Shown: piece by piece, positions 17,827 through 25,734 of the stretch
How the letters are laid out: every line of letters starts with the position of its first letter
How positions within the stretch are numbered: the first letter of the stretch is position 1
Assembly (NCBI RefSeq): GCF_002005205.3
Contig: NZ_CP019701.2
Coordinates: forward strand, 1,798,001 to 1,862,000
DNA from: Rhizobium rhizogenes
GTDB taxonomy: Bacteria; Pseudomonadota; Alphaproteobacteria; Rhizobiales; Rhizobiaceae
DNA length: 64,000 nucleotides
Direction: 5' to 3'
The notes under the pieces: generated by a model
The model's input: only the letters and a program-made list of their open reading frames with translations
Told to the model about the DNA's origin: nothing
Database searches by the model: none
Position numbers and translations under genes: made by a program

Positions 17827-19053
17827 ATGTCCACCTTCCGGTCGCGCAGCATCGTTTTTGCCGCCGCTTTGTCGCTTCTTTCCACCGGCTCCGCCTTCGC
17901 CACGCCACCCGTGGCCTCGCCTGACGATCCCAAGCAGGTTGCCTGCGGCGGTGATCTCGGCGCCTTCCTTGAAGGCGTAAAGGCCGACGCGCTCGCCAAG
18001 GGCATTCCGGCCGACGCGATCCAGAAGGCGCTCGCCGGCGCGCAGGTCGACCCGAAGGTGCTCTCGCGTGACCGCGCGCAGGGTGTGTTCCGCCAGACCT
18101 TCCTGGAGTTCTCCCAGCGTACCGTCAGCCAGGCTCGCCTCGATATCGGCCGCAGGAAGCTGCAGGAACTCTCCTCCACCTTCGCCCGCGCCGAAAGTGA
18201 ATACGGTGTACCGGCCGGCGTCATCGCCGCCTTCTGGGCCATGGAAACCGATTTCGGCGCCGTTCAGGGCGATTTCAACACCCGCAACGCGCTGGTGACC
18301 CTCTCGCATGATTGCCGTCGCCCGGAACTTTTCCGTCCGCAGCTGCTGGCGCTGATCGAAATGGTCCAGCACGGCGACCTCGATCCCGCCACCAATACCG
18401 GCGCATGGGCGGGCGAAATCGGTCAGGTGCAGATGCTGCCCAAGGACATCATCGCCTTCGGCGTTGATGGAGACGGCGACGGGCATATCAACGTCAAGAG
18501 CAGCGCCCCGGATGCCATTCTGACGGCGGCCAAGTTCATCCAGCATCTCGGCTTCAAGAAGGGCGAACCCTGGATTCAGGAAGTCTCCCTGCCGGAAAAC
18601 CTGCCCTGGGAAAAATCCGGCCTCGGCGGTCCGCTGACCGCCGGTGAATGGTTTGCGCTGGGCGTGACCCCGCGTGACGGCAACAGGAACTTCGCCTCCC
18701 TGCCTGCAGCCCTCATCATGCCGCAGGGCCGCAAGGGACCGACCTTCATCACCTACCCGAATTTCAACATCTATCTGGAATGGAACCAGTCGTTCATCTA
18801 CACAACGTCGGCCGCCTATTTCGCCACCCGCCTGATGGGCTCCCCTGTCTACAACAAGGGCAATCCCGAGCCCGGCTTCGATGACGCGACCATGAAAGAG
18901 CTTCAGACCAAGCTTGAGGCGCGCGGACACAATGTCGGCAAGGTGGATGGCATTCTCGGTTCCGGCACCCGCGTCGCCATCCAGAAGGAGCAGCAGCGCC
19001 TCGGCATGCCCGCGGATGGCTGGCCGTCGACCGCGCTTCTGCAGGCGCTTTAA
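17827..19053 (+). CDS. MltB-family lytic murein transglycosylase
   Basis: Secreted lytic transglycosylase of 408 residues. Start at 17827 follows GAGGAA and gives a signal peptide (MSTFRSRSIVFAAALSLLST, cut after AFA); an open frame adds 13 codons upstream. The SLT_2 domain has catalytic Glu in FWAMETDFGAVQGDFNT and the GEIGQVQMLPKDI motif; DGDGDGHINV follows. A C-terminal peptidoglycan-binding domain (about residues 350-405) has RGHNVGKVDGILGSGTRVAI. Free of a lipobox, so soluble periplasmic. Confidence 0.94.
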   Translation: MSTFRSRSIVFAAALSLLSTGSAFATPPVASPDDPKQVACGGDLGAFLEGVKADALAKGIPADAIQKALAGAQVDPKVLSRDRAQGVFRQTFLEFSQRTVSQARLDIGRRKLQELSSTFARAESEYGVPAGVIAAFWAMETDFGAVQGDFNTRNALVTLSHDCRRPELFRPQLLALIEMVQHGDLDPATNTGAWAGEIGQVQMLPKDIIAFGVDGDGDGHINVKSSAPDAILTAAKFIQHLGFKKGEPWIQEVSLPENLPWEKSGLGGPLTAGEWFALGVTPRDGNRNFASLPAALIMPQGRKGPTFITYPNFNIYLEWNQSFIYTTSAAYFATRLMGSPVYNKGNPEPGFDDATMKELQTKLEARGHNVGKVDGILGSGTRVAIQKEQQRLGMPADGWPSTALLQAL

Positions 19054-19331
19054 GCAATCTTAACGGCGCTGCCAGGCCTTTAATCTGTGAGCCGGAATCA
19101 AGGCGGAAATCGTTAATCTCGACCGGATGACTGGGGATAACGCCCCGGTCATTTACTTTTTTTAAACATATGAAGCACTGCGTGATAAGAAAATAATCTT
19201 TTATTTTCAATATATTATAGAATTTTCTTTTTTACACCATGCCAAAGCGTGCTGCACTGCATCACAAAAACCGCTTTTCAACTGCCACAAAACGGTCATA
19301 TTATCGACCCTGTCAACAACAGGAGGCACCC

Positions 19332-19409
19332 ATGGGACTTACAAAATCTCTCAATGCCTTGGCAGTCGGTTTGGCGTTTTTGTTCGTAGCGATGATGCTT
19401 TTCATCTGA
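19332..19409 (+). CDS. 25-residue single-span membrane microprotein
   Basis: ATG at 19332 follows a perfect AGGAGG seven bases upstream and reads 25 codons to TGA at 19407. The product starts MGLTKSLNALAVGLAFLFVA and ends in a hydrophobic stretch, so it is essentially one membrane helix with a basic N-terminus. It sits alone between an AT-rich promoter-like stretch (19150-19320) and a strong terminator (19459-19492), that is, as a complete small transcription unit. The function is unknown. Very short membrane proteins of this kind are known in rhizobia; expression is inferred. Confidence 0.75.
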   Translation: MGLTKSLNALAVGLAFLFVAMMLFI

Positions 19410-19458
19410 CGAGACGTGAAGACCAAACGCAGTGAAGAACCGTAGTGACACGAGTTTG

Positions 19459-19492
19459 AAAAGCGCAGATCCTTTCGGGCCTGCGCTTTTTT
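19459..19492 (+). terminator. Rho-independent terminator after microprotein
   Basis: Ten-bp stem AAAAGCGCAG (19459-19468) / CTGCGCTTTT (19481-19490) with a 12-nt loop and a T-run. It ends the microprotein unit and may also act on metF from the other strand. Confidence 0.85.
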
Positions 19493-19516
19493 CCTGCCTG
19501 AAATCTGCTGCCTGAA

Positions 19517-20410
19517 TCAGGCGGCGCTGCGGCGCAGACGCTCCAGCCCGAGATTTTCGAGCACGGCGTCGACCAGCGGCGCACGGTTCATGGTATAGAG
19601 GTGGAACTCGTTGAAACCACGCCGTTGCAGATCGGCGATCTGCTCGGCCGCAACTTCGGCGGCCACGCGGGCGCGCCCTTCCAGATCCTCGTCATAACCT
19701 TCAAAACGCTCATCCAGAAAACCGGGAACGCTGGTGCCGCAACGGCCGGCGAAACGCTTGAGCTGGGTAAGGTTCTGGATAGGCATGATGCCCGGAACCA
19801 CCGGAATGGTAATGCCCGCCGCTGTCACCCGCTCCATGTAACGCTCGAACACGTCATTATCGAAGAAGAACTGCGTCAGCGCCCGGGTCGCGCCATTGTC
19901 CGCCTTGCGCTTCAGCATGTCGATATCAACAGCTTCGCTTGCGCTTTCGGGATGCTTTTCCGGATAGGCCGAAACGGAAATTTCGAAATCGCCGATCTCG
20001 CGCAGGCCTCTCACCAATGCGGCGGCATTCTCATACCCTTCGGGATGCGGCTTGTAAGCCGTGCCGATACCGGTCGAGGGGTCGCCGCGCAGCGCCACAA
20101 AATGGCGAACGCCGGCATTGCGAAACTCTTCGATGACCTGATGCACGTCGTCACGGCTGGCATCCACGCAGGTCAGATGCGCGGCGGTCGACAGATGGCT
20201 GTCGCCGATCATACGGCGCACCGCATCCAGCGTCGGCGCCTTGGTGGAGCCACCCGCGCCATAGGTGACGGACACGAAATCCGGATTCCACTTCTTCAGC
20301 TCGGCAACCGTTTCCCAGAGCTGGGTTTCCATCTCGGGATTCTTGGGCGGGAAAAATTCGAAAGACAACCGGATATCGCCATCACGGCGCGCGGTTTCCG
20401 ACCTCAACAT
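19517..20410 (-). CDS. metF: MetF, 5,10-methylenetetrahydrofolate reductase
   Basis: FAD enzyme producing 5-methyl-THF, the methyl donor for MetH. Start at 20410 (MLRSETARRDGDIRLSFEFFPPK) follows GGGAGG; the 297-residue length is normal for MetF. Conserved elements: LSFEFFPPKNPEME with catalytic Glu, VSVTYGAGGSTK, HLTCVDASRDDV, ALRGDPS, QFFFDNDVFERY and PGIMPIQNLTQL. It begins one base after the stop of the ArsR-methyltransferase gene, so the two form an operon under the palindrome at 21455-21470. Confidence 0.96.
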   Translation of the reverse strand: MLRSETARRDGDIRLSFEFFPPKNPEMETQLWETVAELKKWNPDFVSVTYGAGGSTKAPTLDAVRRMIGDSHLSTAAHLTCVDASRDDVHQVIEEFRNAGVRHFVALRGDPSTGIGTAYKPHPEGYENAAALVRGLREIGDFEISVSAYPEKHPESASEAVDIDMLKRKADNGATRALTQFFFDNDVFERYMERVTAAGITIPVVPGIMPIQNLTQLKRFAGRCGTSVPGFLDERFEGYDEDLEGRARVAAEVAAEQIADLQRRGFNEFHLYTMNRAPLVDAVLENLGLERLRRSAA

Positions 20411-20411
20411 A

Positions 20412-21425
20412 TCATGCCCTCCCGGCAGCAAGTAAAACGGCCTCTTGCACCACATCGTCTGCCATCAGCAGCCGCTGGTCGCGGGCAACCCATATCGTCA
20501 CGTCGAGAGCCTCGTCGGACGCTTTTTCAGAATGAAGATCGACAGCGCGTTCCAGCGAAAGCCCGGCCTTCTTCAGCCATTCTTCCATCAGCGGATGCGA
20601 AAAACCGAGCCGCACATGCGCGTGCTCATCGCGCAGATATTCGAAGGAATGCGGCGCAAGATCGATGACGATCAGCCGCCCACCGGGGCGCAGCATACGT
20701 GCGGCCTCGGAAAGCGCGATTTCCGGCTGGTCGAGGAAATGCAGCACCTGATGGATGACGATCAGATCGAAATCCTGTCCCTCCAGCGGCAGGTTGAGAA
20801 TATCACCATGACGGACAGATGCATTGACCACGCCCGCCTTGTCGAGATTGGCACGCGCCACCGACAACATATCGCGGCTGGCATCCACACCGATCGCACG
20901 GCGATAGATGCCGCTCAGAAGCTGCAGGATACGGCCGGTGCCGGTGCCGAGATCGAGAAGGGAATCGATCGGGGTGGTCCCCACCAGCTTCAGCAACGCG
21001 CCTTCCACGGCTTCGTCGCTGACATGCAGACGGCGCAACTCGTCCCAGGCGGATGCGTTGCGGCTGAAATAATCCTGCGCACGTTCAGCCCGCACCCGCT
21101 TGACGGTGGCAAGCCGCTCGCTGTCGCGCTGGAGAACCGCGTCAGAGGGCGATGCAGCGGCAAGCAGCTGCCGCACAACGCCCGCAGGCTCGCCATCCTG
21201 CCGCAAGCGGAAATAGGCCCATGCGCCTTCCTGATAACGCTCGATCAGCCCCTCTTCCGTCAAAAGCTTGAGGTGGCGGGAAATGCGCGGCTGCGACTGG
21301 CCGAGGATTTCAGTAAGATCGGTAACCGTCAGATCGCCGGCCGAAAGAAGCGCCAGCAAACGAAAGCGCGTCGGCTCACCCGCCGCCTTCAGGAGATCCA
21401 CCAATTTGTCCAGACCGAACGCCAC
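20412..21425 (-). CDS. ArsR-type regulator fused to SAM methyltransferase domain (SahR-like)
   Basis: Residues 1-90 form an ArsR winged helix (AAGEPTRFRLLALLSAGDLTVTDL..GQSQPRISRHLKLLTEEGLI, no arsenic-type cysteines). From about residue 120 comes a class I methyltransferase fold with motif I SLLDLGTGTGRILQLL, IGVDASRDML and LRPGGRLIVIDLAPH. Such ArsR-methyltransferase fusions act in proteobacteria as SahR, sensing S-adenosylhomocysteine and repressing methionine-cycle genes. The position one base ahead of metF and the matching palindromes in front of this gene and metH fit that role. Whether the domain still methylates anything is not visible. Confidence 0.88.
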   Translation of the reverse strand: MAFGLDKLVDLLKAAGEPTRFRLLALLSAGDLTVTDLTEILGQSQPRISRHLKLLTEEGLIERYQEGAWAYFRLRQDGEPAGVVRQLLAAASPSDAVLQRDSERLATVKRVRAERAQDYFSRNASAWDELRRLHVSDEAVEGALLKLVGTTPIDSLLDLGTGTGRILQLLSGIYRRAIGVDASRDMLSVARANLDKAGVVNASVRHGDILNLPLEGQDFDLIVIHQVLHFLDQPEIALSEAARMLRPGGRLIVIDLAPHSFEYLRDEHAHVRLGFSHPLMEEWLKKAGLSLERAVDLHSEKASDEALDVTIWVARDQRLLMADDVVQEAVLLAAGRA

Positions 21426-21454
21426 TCTGCCGCGCCTCGCAAGCTAATCAAGAT

Positions 21455-21470
21455 ATAAAGATATCTTTAT
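21455..21470. promoter_or_regulatory. Palindromic operator, SahR-type (metF operon)
   Basis: ATAAAGATATCTTTAT is a perfect 16-bp palindrome located 30-45 bp upstream of the regulator start codon. A 20-bp version with one mismatch occurs upstream of metH (55227-55246). I take it as the binding site of the adjacent ArsR-methyltransferase protein. Confidence 0.75.
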
Positions 21471-21536
21471 GTCGATCTGGTGTTCGATGCAAGCGCAAAC
21501 TGTAATGCGCCGCCATCAACTCCATTTATTGCACAA

Positions 21537-21566
21537 GAAAAGGCCCGCTTTGCGGCGGGCCTTTCT
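21537..21566 (-). terminator. Terminator after ettA
   Basis: Ten-bp stem AAAGGCCCGC / GCGGGCCTTT (21539-21548 and 21555-21564) with a 6-nt loop, followed on the minus strand by TTTTCTT. It lies 20-45 bp past the ettA stop. Confidence 0.85.
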
Positions 21567-21585
21567 GAAGCGATGCGGAAAAGGA

Positions 21586-23235
21586 TCAGCGCGTCAGGCG
21601 CTTGTAGCTGACCCGGCCGGGCTTGATGCTTTCCGGGCCGAGGCGGCGGACCTTGTCCTTTTCGTAGTCTTCGAAGTTGCCTTCGAACCATTCCACGTGG
21701 CTGTCACCCTCGAAAGCAAGGATATGGGTGGCCAGACGGTCGAGGAACATGCGGTCGTGGCTGATGATAACGGCGCAACCGGCGAAGGCTTCCAGCGCCT
21801 CTTCGAGCGCTGCCAGCGTTTCCGTATCAAGGTCGTTGGTCGGTTCGTCGAGCAGCAGCACGTTGCCGCCGGCCTTCAGCATCTTGGCAAGGTGAACGCG
21901 GTTGCGCTGACCACCCGAGAGATTGCCGACCTTCTGCTGCTGATCGCCGCCCTTGAAGTTGAAGGCGCCGCAATAGGCGCGCGAATTCACTTCGAACTTG
22001 CCAAGCTTGATGATGTCGTTACCGCCGGAGATTTCCTCCCACACGGTCTTGTCACCCGCCAGCGTATCGCGGCTCTGGTCGACATAACCGAGCTGCACCG
22101 TTTCACCGACAGTCACCGAACCGCTATCGGGCTGTTCCTGACCGGTGATCATCTTGAACAGCGTCGACTTACCCGCACCGTTCGGACCGATGACACCGAC
22201 AATGCCGCCGGGCGGCAGCTTGAAGGACAGGTTTTCGATCAGCACGCGGTCGCCGAAGGACTTCGTCAGATTGTCGGCTTCGATGACGACGCGGCCGAGA
22301 CGCTCGGCAACCGGAATGACGATCTGCGCATCGCCGGGACGGCGGTTTTCCGCCGCTTCCACCAGCTCGTCATAGGCCTTGATACGCGCCTTGGACTTGG
22401 TCTGGCGTGCCTTCGGGCTGGAGGCGATCCACTCGCTTTCGCGGCTGATGGCCTTCTGGCGGGAGGCATCTTCGCGGGCTTCCTGCTGCATGCGCTTGGC
22501 TTTCGCCTGCAGGTAAGCGGAATAGTTGCCTTCGTAAGGAATGCCACGGCCACGGTCGAGCTCGAGAATCCAGCCCGTCACATTGTCGAGGAAGTAGCGG
22601 TCGTGGGTGATCATCATCACGGCGCCGGGATAGTCGCGCAGATGCTTTTCCAGCCAGGCGATGGTTTCGGCGTCAAGATGGTTGGTCGGTTCGTCGAGCA
22701 GCAGCAGGTCCGGCTGCGAAAGCAGCAGACGGCACAGCGCCACACGGCGACGCTCACCGCCCGAAAGACCTGTTACGGCCGAGTCGCCGGGCGGGCAACG
22801 CAGGGCGTCCATGGCCATTTCGACCTGATTTTCCAGATCCCAGAGGTTCTGGCTGTCGATCATGTCCTGAAGCTTTGCGCCCTCATCCGCCGTTTCGTCG
22901 GAGTAGTTCATCATCAGTTCGTTGTAGCGGTCGACGATGGCGGTCTTATGCGCCACGCCTTCCATGACGTTTTCCATCACGGTCTTGTTTTCGTCGAGCT
23001 TCGGCTCCTGCTCGAGATAACCGAGCGTCGCGCCTTCGGCGAGCCAGGCTTCACCGGTATATTCCTTGTCGAGACCGGCCATGATTTTCAGAACGGTCGA
23101 CTTACCGGCGCCGTTCGGGCCGAGGATACCGATCTTGGCATCGGGGTAGAAGGAGAGATGGACGTTCTCCAGAACCTTCTTCGCGCCATAGGACTTGTTC
23201 AGCCCAGCCATGTGATAGATGAATTGACGTGCCAT
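21586..23235 (-). CDS. ettA: EttA, ABC-F translational throttle ATPase
   Basis: ABC-F protein binding the ribosomal E site and gating the first elongation step according to ATP/ADP. The 549-residue product has two ABC cassettes without membrane domains: Walker A GPNGAGKST near residues 39 and 348, signatures LSGGERRRVAL and LSGGQRNRVHLA, Walker B LLLDEPTNHLDA and LLLDEPTNDLDT, joined by a basic linker (AKAKRMQQEAREDASRQKAI). The insert YTGEAW after the first cassette and the N-terminal ARQFIYHMAGLNKSYG match EttA rather than Uup. Divergent from the lipase gene. Confidence 0.95.
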   Translation of the reverse strand: MARQFIYHMAGLNKSYGAKKVLENVHLSFYPDAKIGILGPNGAGKSTVLKIMAGLDKEYTGEAWLAEGATLGYLEQEPKLDENKTVMENVMEGVAHKTAIVDRYNELMMNYSDETADEGAKLQDMIDSQNLWDLENQVEMAMDALRCPPGDSAVTGLSGGERRRVALCRLLLSQPDLLLLDEPTNHLDAETIAWLEKHLRDYPGAVMMITHDRYFLDNVTGWILELDRGRGIPYEGNYSAYLQAKAKRMQQEAREDASRQKAISRESEWIASSPKARQTKSKARIKAYDELVEAAENRRPGDAQIVIPVAERLGRVVIEADNLTKSFGDRVLIENLSFKLPPGGIVGVIGPNGAGKSTLFKMITGQEQPDSGSVTVGETVQLGYVDQSRDTLAGDKTVWEEISGGNDIIKLGKFEVNSRAYCGAFNFKGGDQQQKVGNLSGGQRNRVHLAKMLKAGGNVLLLDEPTNDLDTETLAALEEALEAFAGCAVIISHDRMFLDRLATHILAFEGDSHVEWFEGNFEDYEKDKVRRLGPESIKPGRVSYKRLTR

Positions 23236-23382
23236 TGTAGCGAATGCTCCACATCGGATTTTTAAGAGTACGTATCGGGAAATTTGCCGCTATGTAGGGT
23301 AAATAGGACCTTGGGGCAACCTCTGGCACGATTATGACCCCATGATTATGACAAGGCACATGATGACACGCTGGGTGCGACG

Positions 23383-24363
23383 ATGAATGAGACGACTGAT
23401 GACTTCGCCTTCAGCCGGATCGAGAGGCTCGAGGCTCCTTCCGGCGCATCCATCGCCTTTCGCCACCTGCCCTCGGCTGTTTCACCGGCGCGGGGCGTGC
23501 TGATGATCTGCCACGGTCTGGTGGAACATGCCGGCCGCTACCGCCGTTTTGCCGGTGTCATGGCGAAACAGGGTTTCGAGGTCTATGCCCACGACCATCG
23601 CGGCCACGGCCGCACGAAAGCGGCGGACGCACCGATCGGCCGCTTCGCCTGGAAGGATGGCGCCGAAAAAGTGGTCGCCGATGTCATGGCGATGCGCATC
23701 ATGATTGGCGAGAGACATCCCGGCCTGCCGGTCATCCTGTTCGGCCATTCCATGGGCGGCCTCGTGGCGCTCAACACCGCCGTCAGTCATCCGGATGTCT
23801 TCGATGGCCTGTCGATCTGGAATTCCAATCTCAATCCCGGTTTCATGGGCCGCATCGCGCAGGTGGTGCTGCGGCTTGAAAAAATGCTGAAGGGCTCGGA
23901 CGTGCCGAGCGCCATCCTGCCGAAAGCGACCTTCCGCGCCTGGAACGCGAAAATGCCGGAAAGGCGCACCCACGCCGACTGGCTGAGCCATGACAGGCTG
24001 GCAGTGGACGCCTATGTGGAAGACCCGCTCTGCCAGTTCGAGGCCAGCGTTTCCCTGTGGCAGGATGTCTTCGAACTCTCCTATCGCGCCCCGAAGCTCA
24101 TCGAGCGTCTGCCGAAGACTTTGCCGCTTCTGCTGGTCAGCGGCGATCAGGACGCCGCGACCAATGACGGCAGGGAGATCGTCTGGCTCGCAGAGCGGTT
24201 TCGAGAGGCAGGTTTCAGCCATGTCGAACACACCATCTACAAGGGCATGCGGCACGAGACCCTAAACGAGATCGGCTGGCAGGCGGTAGCGGCGGATTTC
24301 GCCGCCTGGTGCGGCCGCGTCGTGGATGACAGTAAAACGCCCTCCCCGTCATTCCGGCCTTGA
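23383..24363 (+). CDS. Alpha/beta hydrolase, monoacylglycerol-lipase-like
   Basis: Serine hydrolase of 326 residues related to lysophospholipases/monoacylglycerol lipases (PldB type). Nucleophile elbow GHSMGGLVAL near residue 122, oxyanion-region ICHGLVEHAGRYRRFA, YAHDHRGHGRT, acidic residue in LLLVSGDQDAATN and His in YKGMRHETLNEI complete the triad. No signal peptide. The final residues PSFRP and the stop codon are written by a palindromic repeat at 24346-24376, so the native C-terminus has probably been altered by that element. Confidence 0.9.
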   Translation: MNETTDDFAFSRIERLEAPSGASIAFRHLPSAVSPARGVLMICHGLVEHAGRYRRFAGVMAKQGFEVYAHDHRGHGRTKAADAPIGRFAWKDGAEKVVADVMAMRIMIGERHPGLPVILFGHSMGGLVALNTAVSHPDVFDGLSIWNSNLNPGFMGRIAQVVLRLEKMLKGSDVPSAILPKATFRAWNAKMPERRTHADWLSHDRLAVDAYVEDPLCQFEASVSLWQDVFELSYRAPKLIERLPKTLPLLLVSGDQDAATNDGREIVWLAERFREAGFSHVEHTIYKGMRHETLNEIGWQAVAADFAAWCGRVVDDSKTPSPSFRP

Positions 24364-24376
24364 GCCGGAATGACGG
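24346..24376. repeat. REP-like palindrome at lipase 3' end
   Basis: CCGTCATTCCGGC (24346-24358) and GCCGGAATGACGG (24364-24376) are perfect 13-bp arms with a 5-nt loop. The lipase stop TGA falls in the loop. The same outer arms in a related form (CCGTCATACCGGC) occur at 46771-46885. Confidence 0.85.
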
Positions 24377-24531
24377 AATTAGGGGACTCTCAAAACACAA
24401 CGAATGTCGAAGCTGCCGTGTCAGCCCCAGTTTAGTGCCGTTCCAAAACGGAATAAGTCCATGAGATAAAATCACATGCGGCGGAGCAAGGCGCGGTCTA
24501 TAACCGGCAGGCACAAAATACCGGGGGACAG

Positions 24532-25734
24532 ATGACCGACATGCCGAACAGGAAATCGCCACTATCAGGCATTCGCGTCATCGAGCTCGCGCGTGTTCTG
24601 GCCGGTCCCTGGGCGGGACAGATGCTGGCCGATATGGGCGCAGACGTCATCAAGGTGGAAAACCCCGAAGGCGGTGACGACACCCGCACATGGGGACCGC
24701 CCTTCGTTGAAGGCGCGGATGGCGAGAACCTCTCCGCCGCCTATTACCACGCCACCAATCGCGGCAAACGCTCCATCGTCGCCGATCTGAAAACGCCGGA
24801 GGGCTGCGAGCTGGTGCGCCGGCTGGTGCGCACCGCCGATGTCGTCATCGAAAACTTCAAGCGCGGCGGACTTGCCAAATATGGCCTCGATTACGAGAGC
24901 CTGAAGGCGCTCAATCCGAAGCTGATCTATTGCTCCATCACCGGCTTCGGCCAGACCGGTCCCTATGCCGATTTCGCCGGTTATGATTATATCGTGCAGG
25001 GCATGTCGGGCTTCATGTCGATAACAGGCGAACCGGATGGCCAGCCGATGAAGGCTGGCGTGGCTGTTGCCGATATCTTCACCGGCATCTATTCCGTGAC
25101 AGCCATTCAGGCCGCGCTGATCCACGCCATACGGTCAGGCGAAGGCCAGCATATCGACATGGCGCTTCTCGATGTGCAGTCGGCCGTGCTCGCCAACCAG
25201 AACATGAATTACCTGATTTCCGGCAAGCCGCCCGTCCGGCTTGGCAATGCCCATCCGAATATTTCCCCTTATGAGGTGGTGCCGACGGCCGATGGCTTCC
25301 TGATCCTCGCCGTCGGTAATGACGGCCAGTTCCGCCGCCTCTGTAATATCCTCGGCATAGGCGCGATTGCCGATGACGAGCGTTACGCGACGAACAAGGC
25401 CCGCGTGGCGCACAAGGTCGAAGTCCGGCAGATCATTTCCACCGAAACGCTGAAATGGCAGAAGCGCGATCTTCTGACCGCTTGCGAGCAGAATGCCGTG
25501 CCGGCCGGGCCAATCAACTCCATCGAGGAAATGTTCGCCGATCCACAGGTTCAGGCACGCGGCCTGCGTGTTGATCTCGAAGCTCAGGATGGCACGGTCA
25601 TCCCCGGTGTACGAACACCGATTATCATGTCACAGACGCCGCTGCACTATGAACGCCCGAGCCCGAAGCTCGGCGAACATCAGGCGCAGGTGCTGGCCGA
25701 ACTGGAAAACATCGAAAGGACCACGACGCCATGA
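24532..25734 (+). CDS. Family III (CaiB/BaiF) CoA-transferase
   Basis: Formyl-CoA/carnitine-CoA-transferase-like enzyme of 400 residues that exchanges CoA between acids. It starts PLSGIRVIELARVLAGPWAGQMLADMGADVIKVENPEGGD, the classical N-terminal block, continues with NRGKRSIVADLK, ENFKRGGLAKYGL and SITGFGQTGPY, and has the presumed catalytic aspartate in GQHIDMALLD. The stop overlaps the start of the ThDP enzyme (ATGA), so they are translated together. The pair resembles the frc-oxc arrangement of oxalate degradation, but the partner is not clearly oxalyl-CoA decarboxylase, so the acid is unassigned. Confidence 0.88.
   Translation: MTDMPNRKSPLSGIRVIELARVLAGPWAGQMLADMGADVIKVENPEGGDDTRTWGPPFVEGADGENLSAAYYHATNRGKRSIVADLKTPEGCELVRRLVRTADVVIENFKRGGLAKYGLDYESLKALNPKLIYCSITGFGQTGPYADFAGYDYIVQGMSGFMSITGEPDGQPMKAGVAVADIFTGIYSVTAIQAALIHAIRSGEGQHIDMALLDVQSAVLANQNMNYLISGKPPVRLGNAHPNISPYEVVPTADGFLILAVGNDGQFRRLCNILGIGAIADDERYATNKARVAHKVEVRQIISTETLKWQKRDLLTACEQNAVPAGPINSIEEMFADPQVQARGLRVDLEAQDGTVIPGVRTPIIMSQTPLHYERPSPKLGEHQAQVLAELENIERTTTP

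Noticed and set aside
20390..20420. SAM riboswitch upstream of metF
   Set aside because: Only one base separates metF from the upstream gene, and no SAM-II or SAH riboswitch core was visible upstream of the operon; a protein operator explains control better.
21469..23265. 598-codon open frame on the plus strand opposite ettA
   Set aside because: Complete antisense overlap with the ABC-F gene; composition is His/Arg/Leu-rich as expected from shadow reading, with no domain recognisable.
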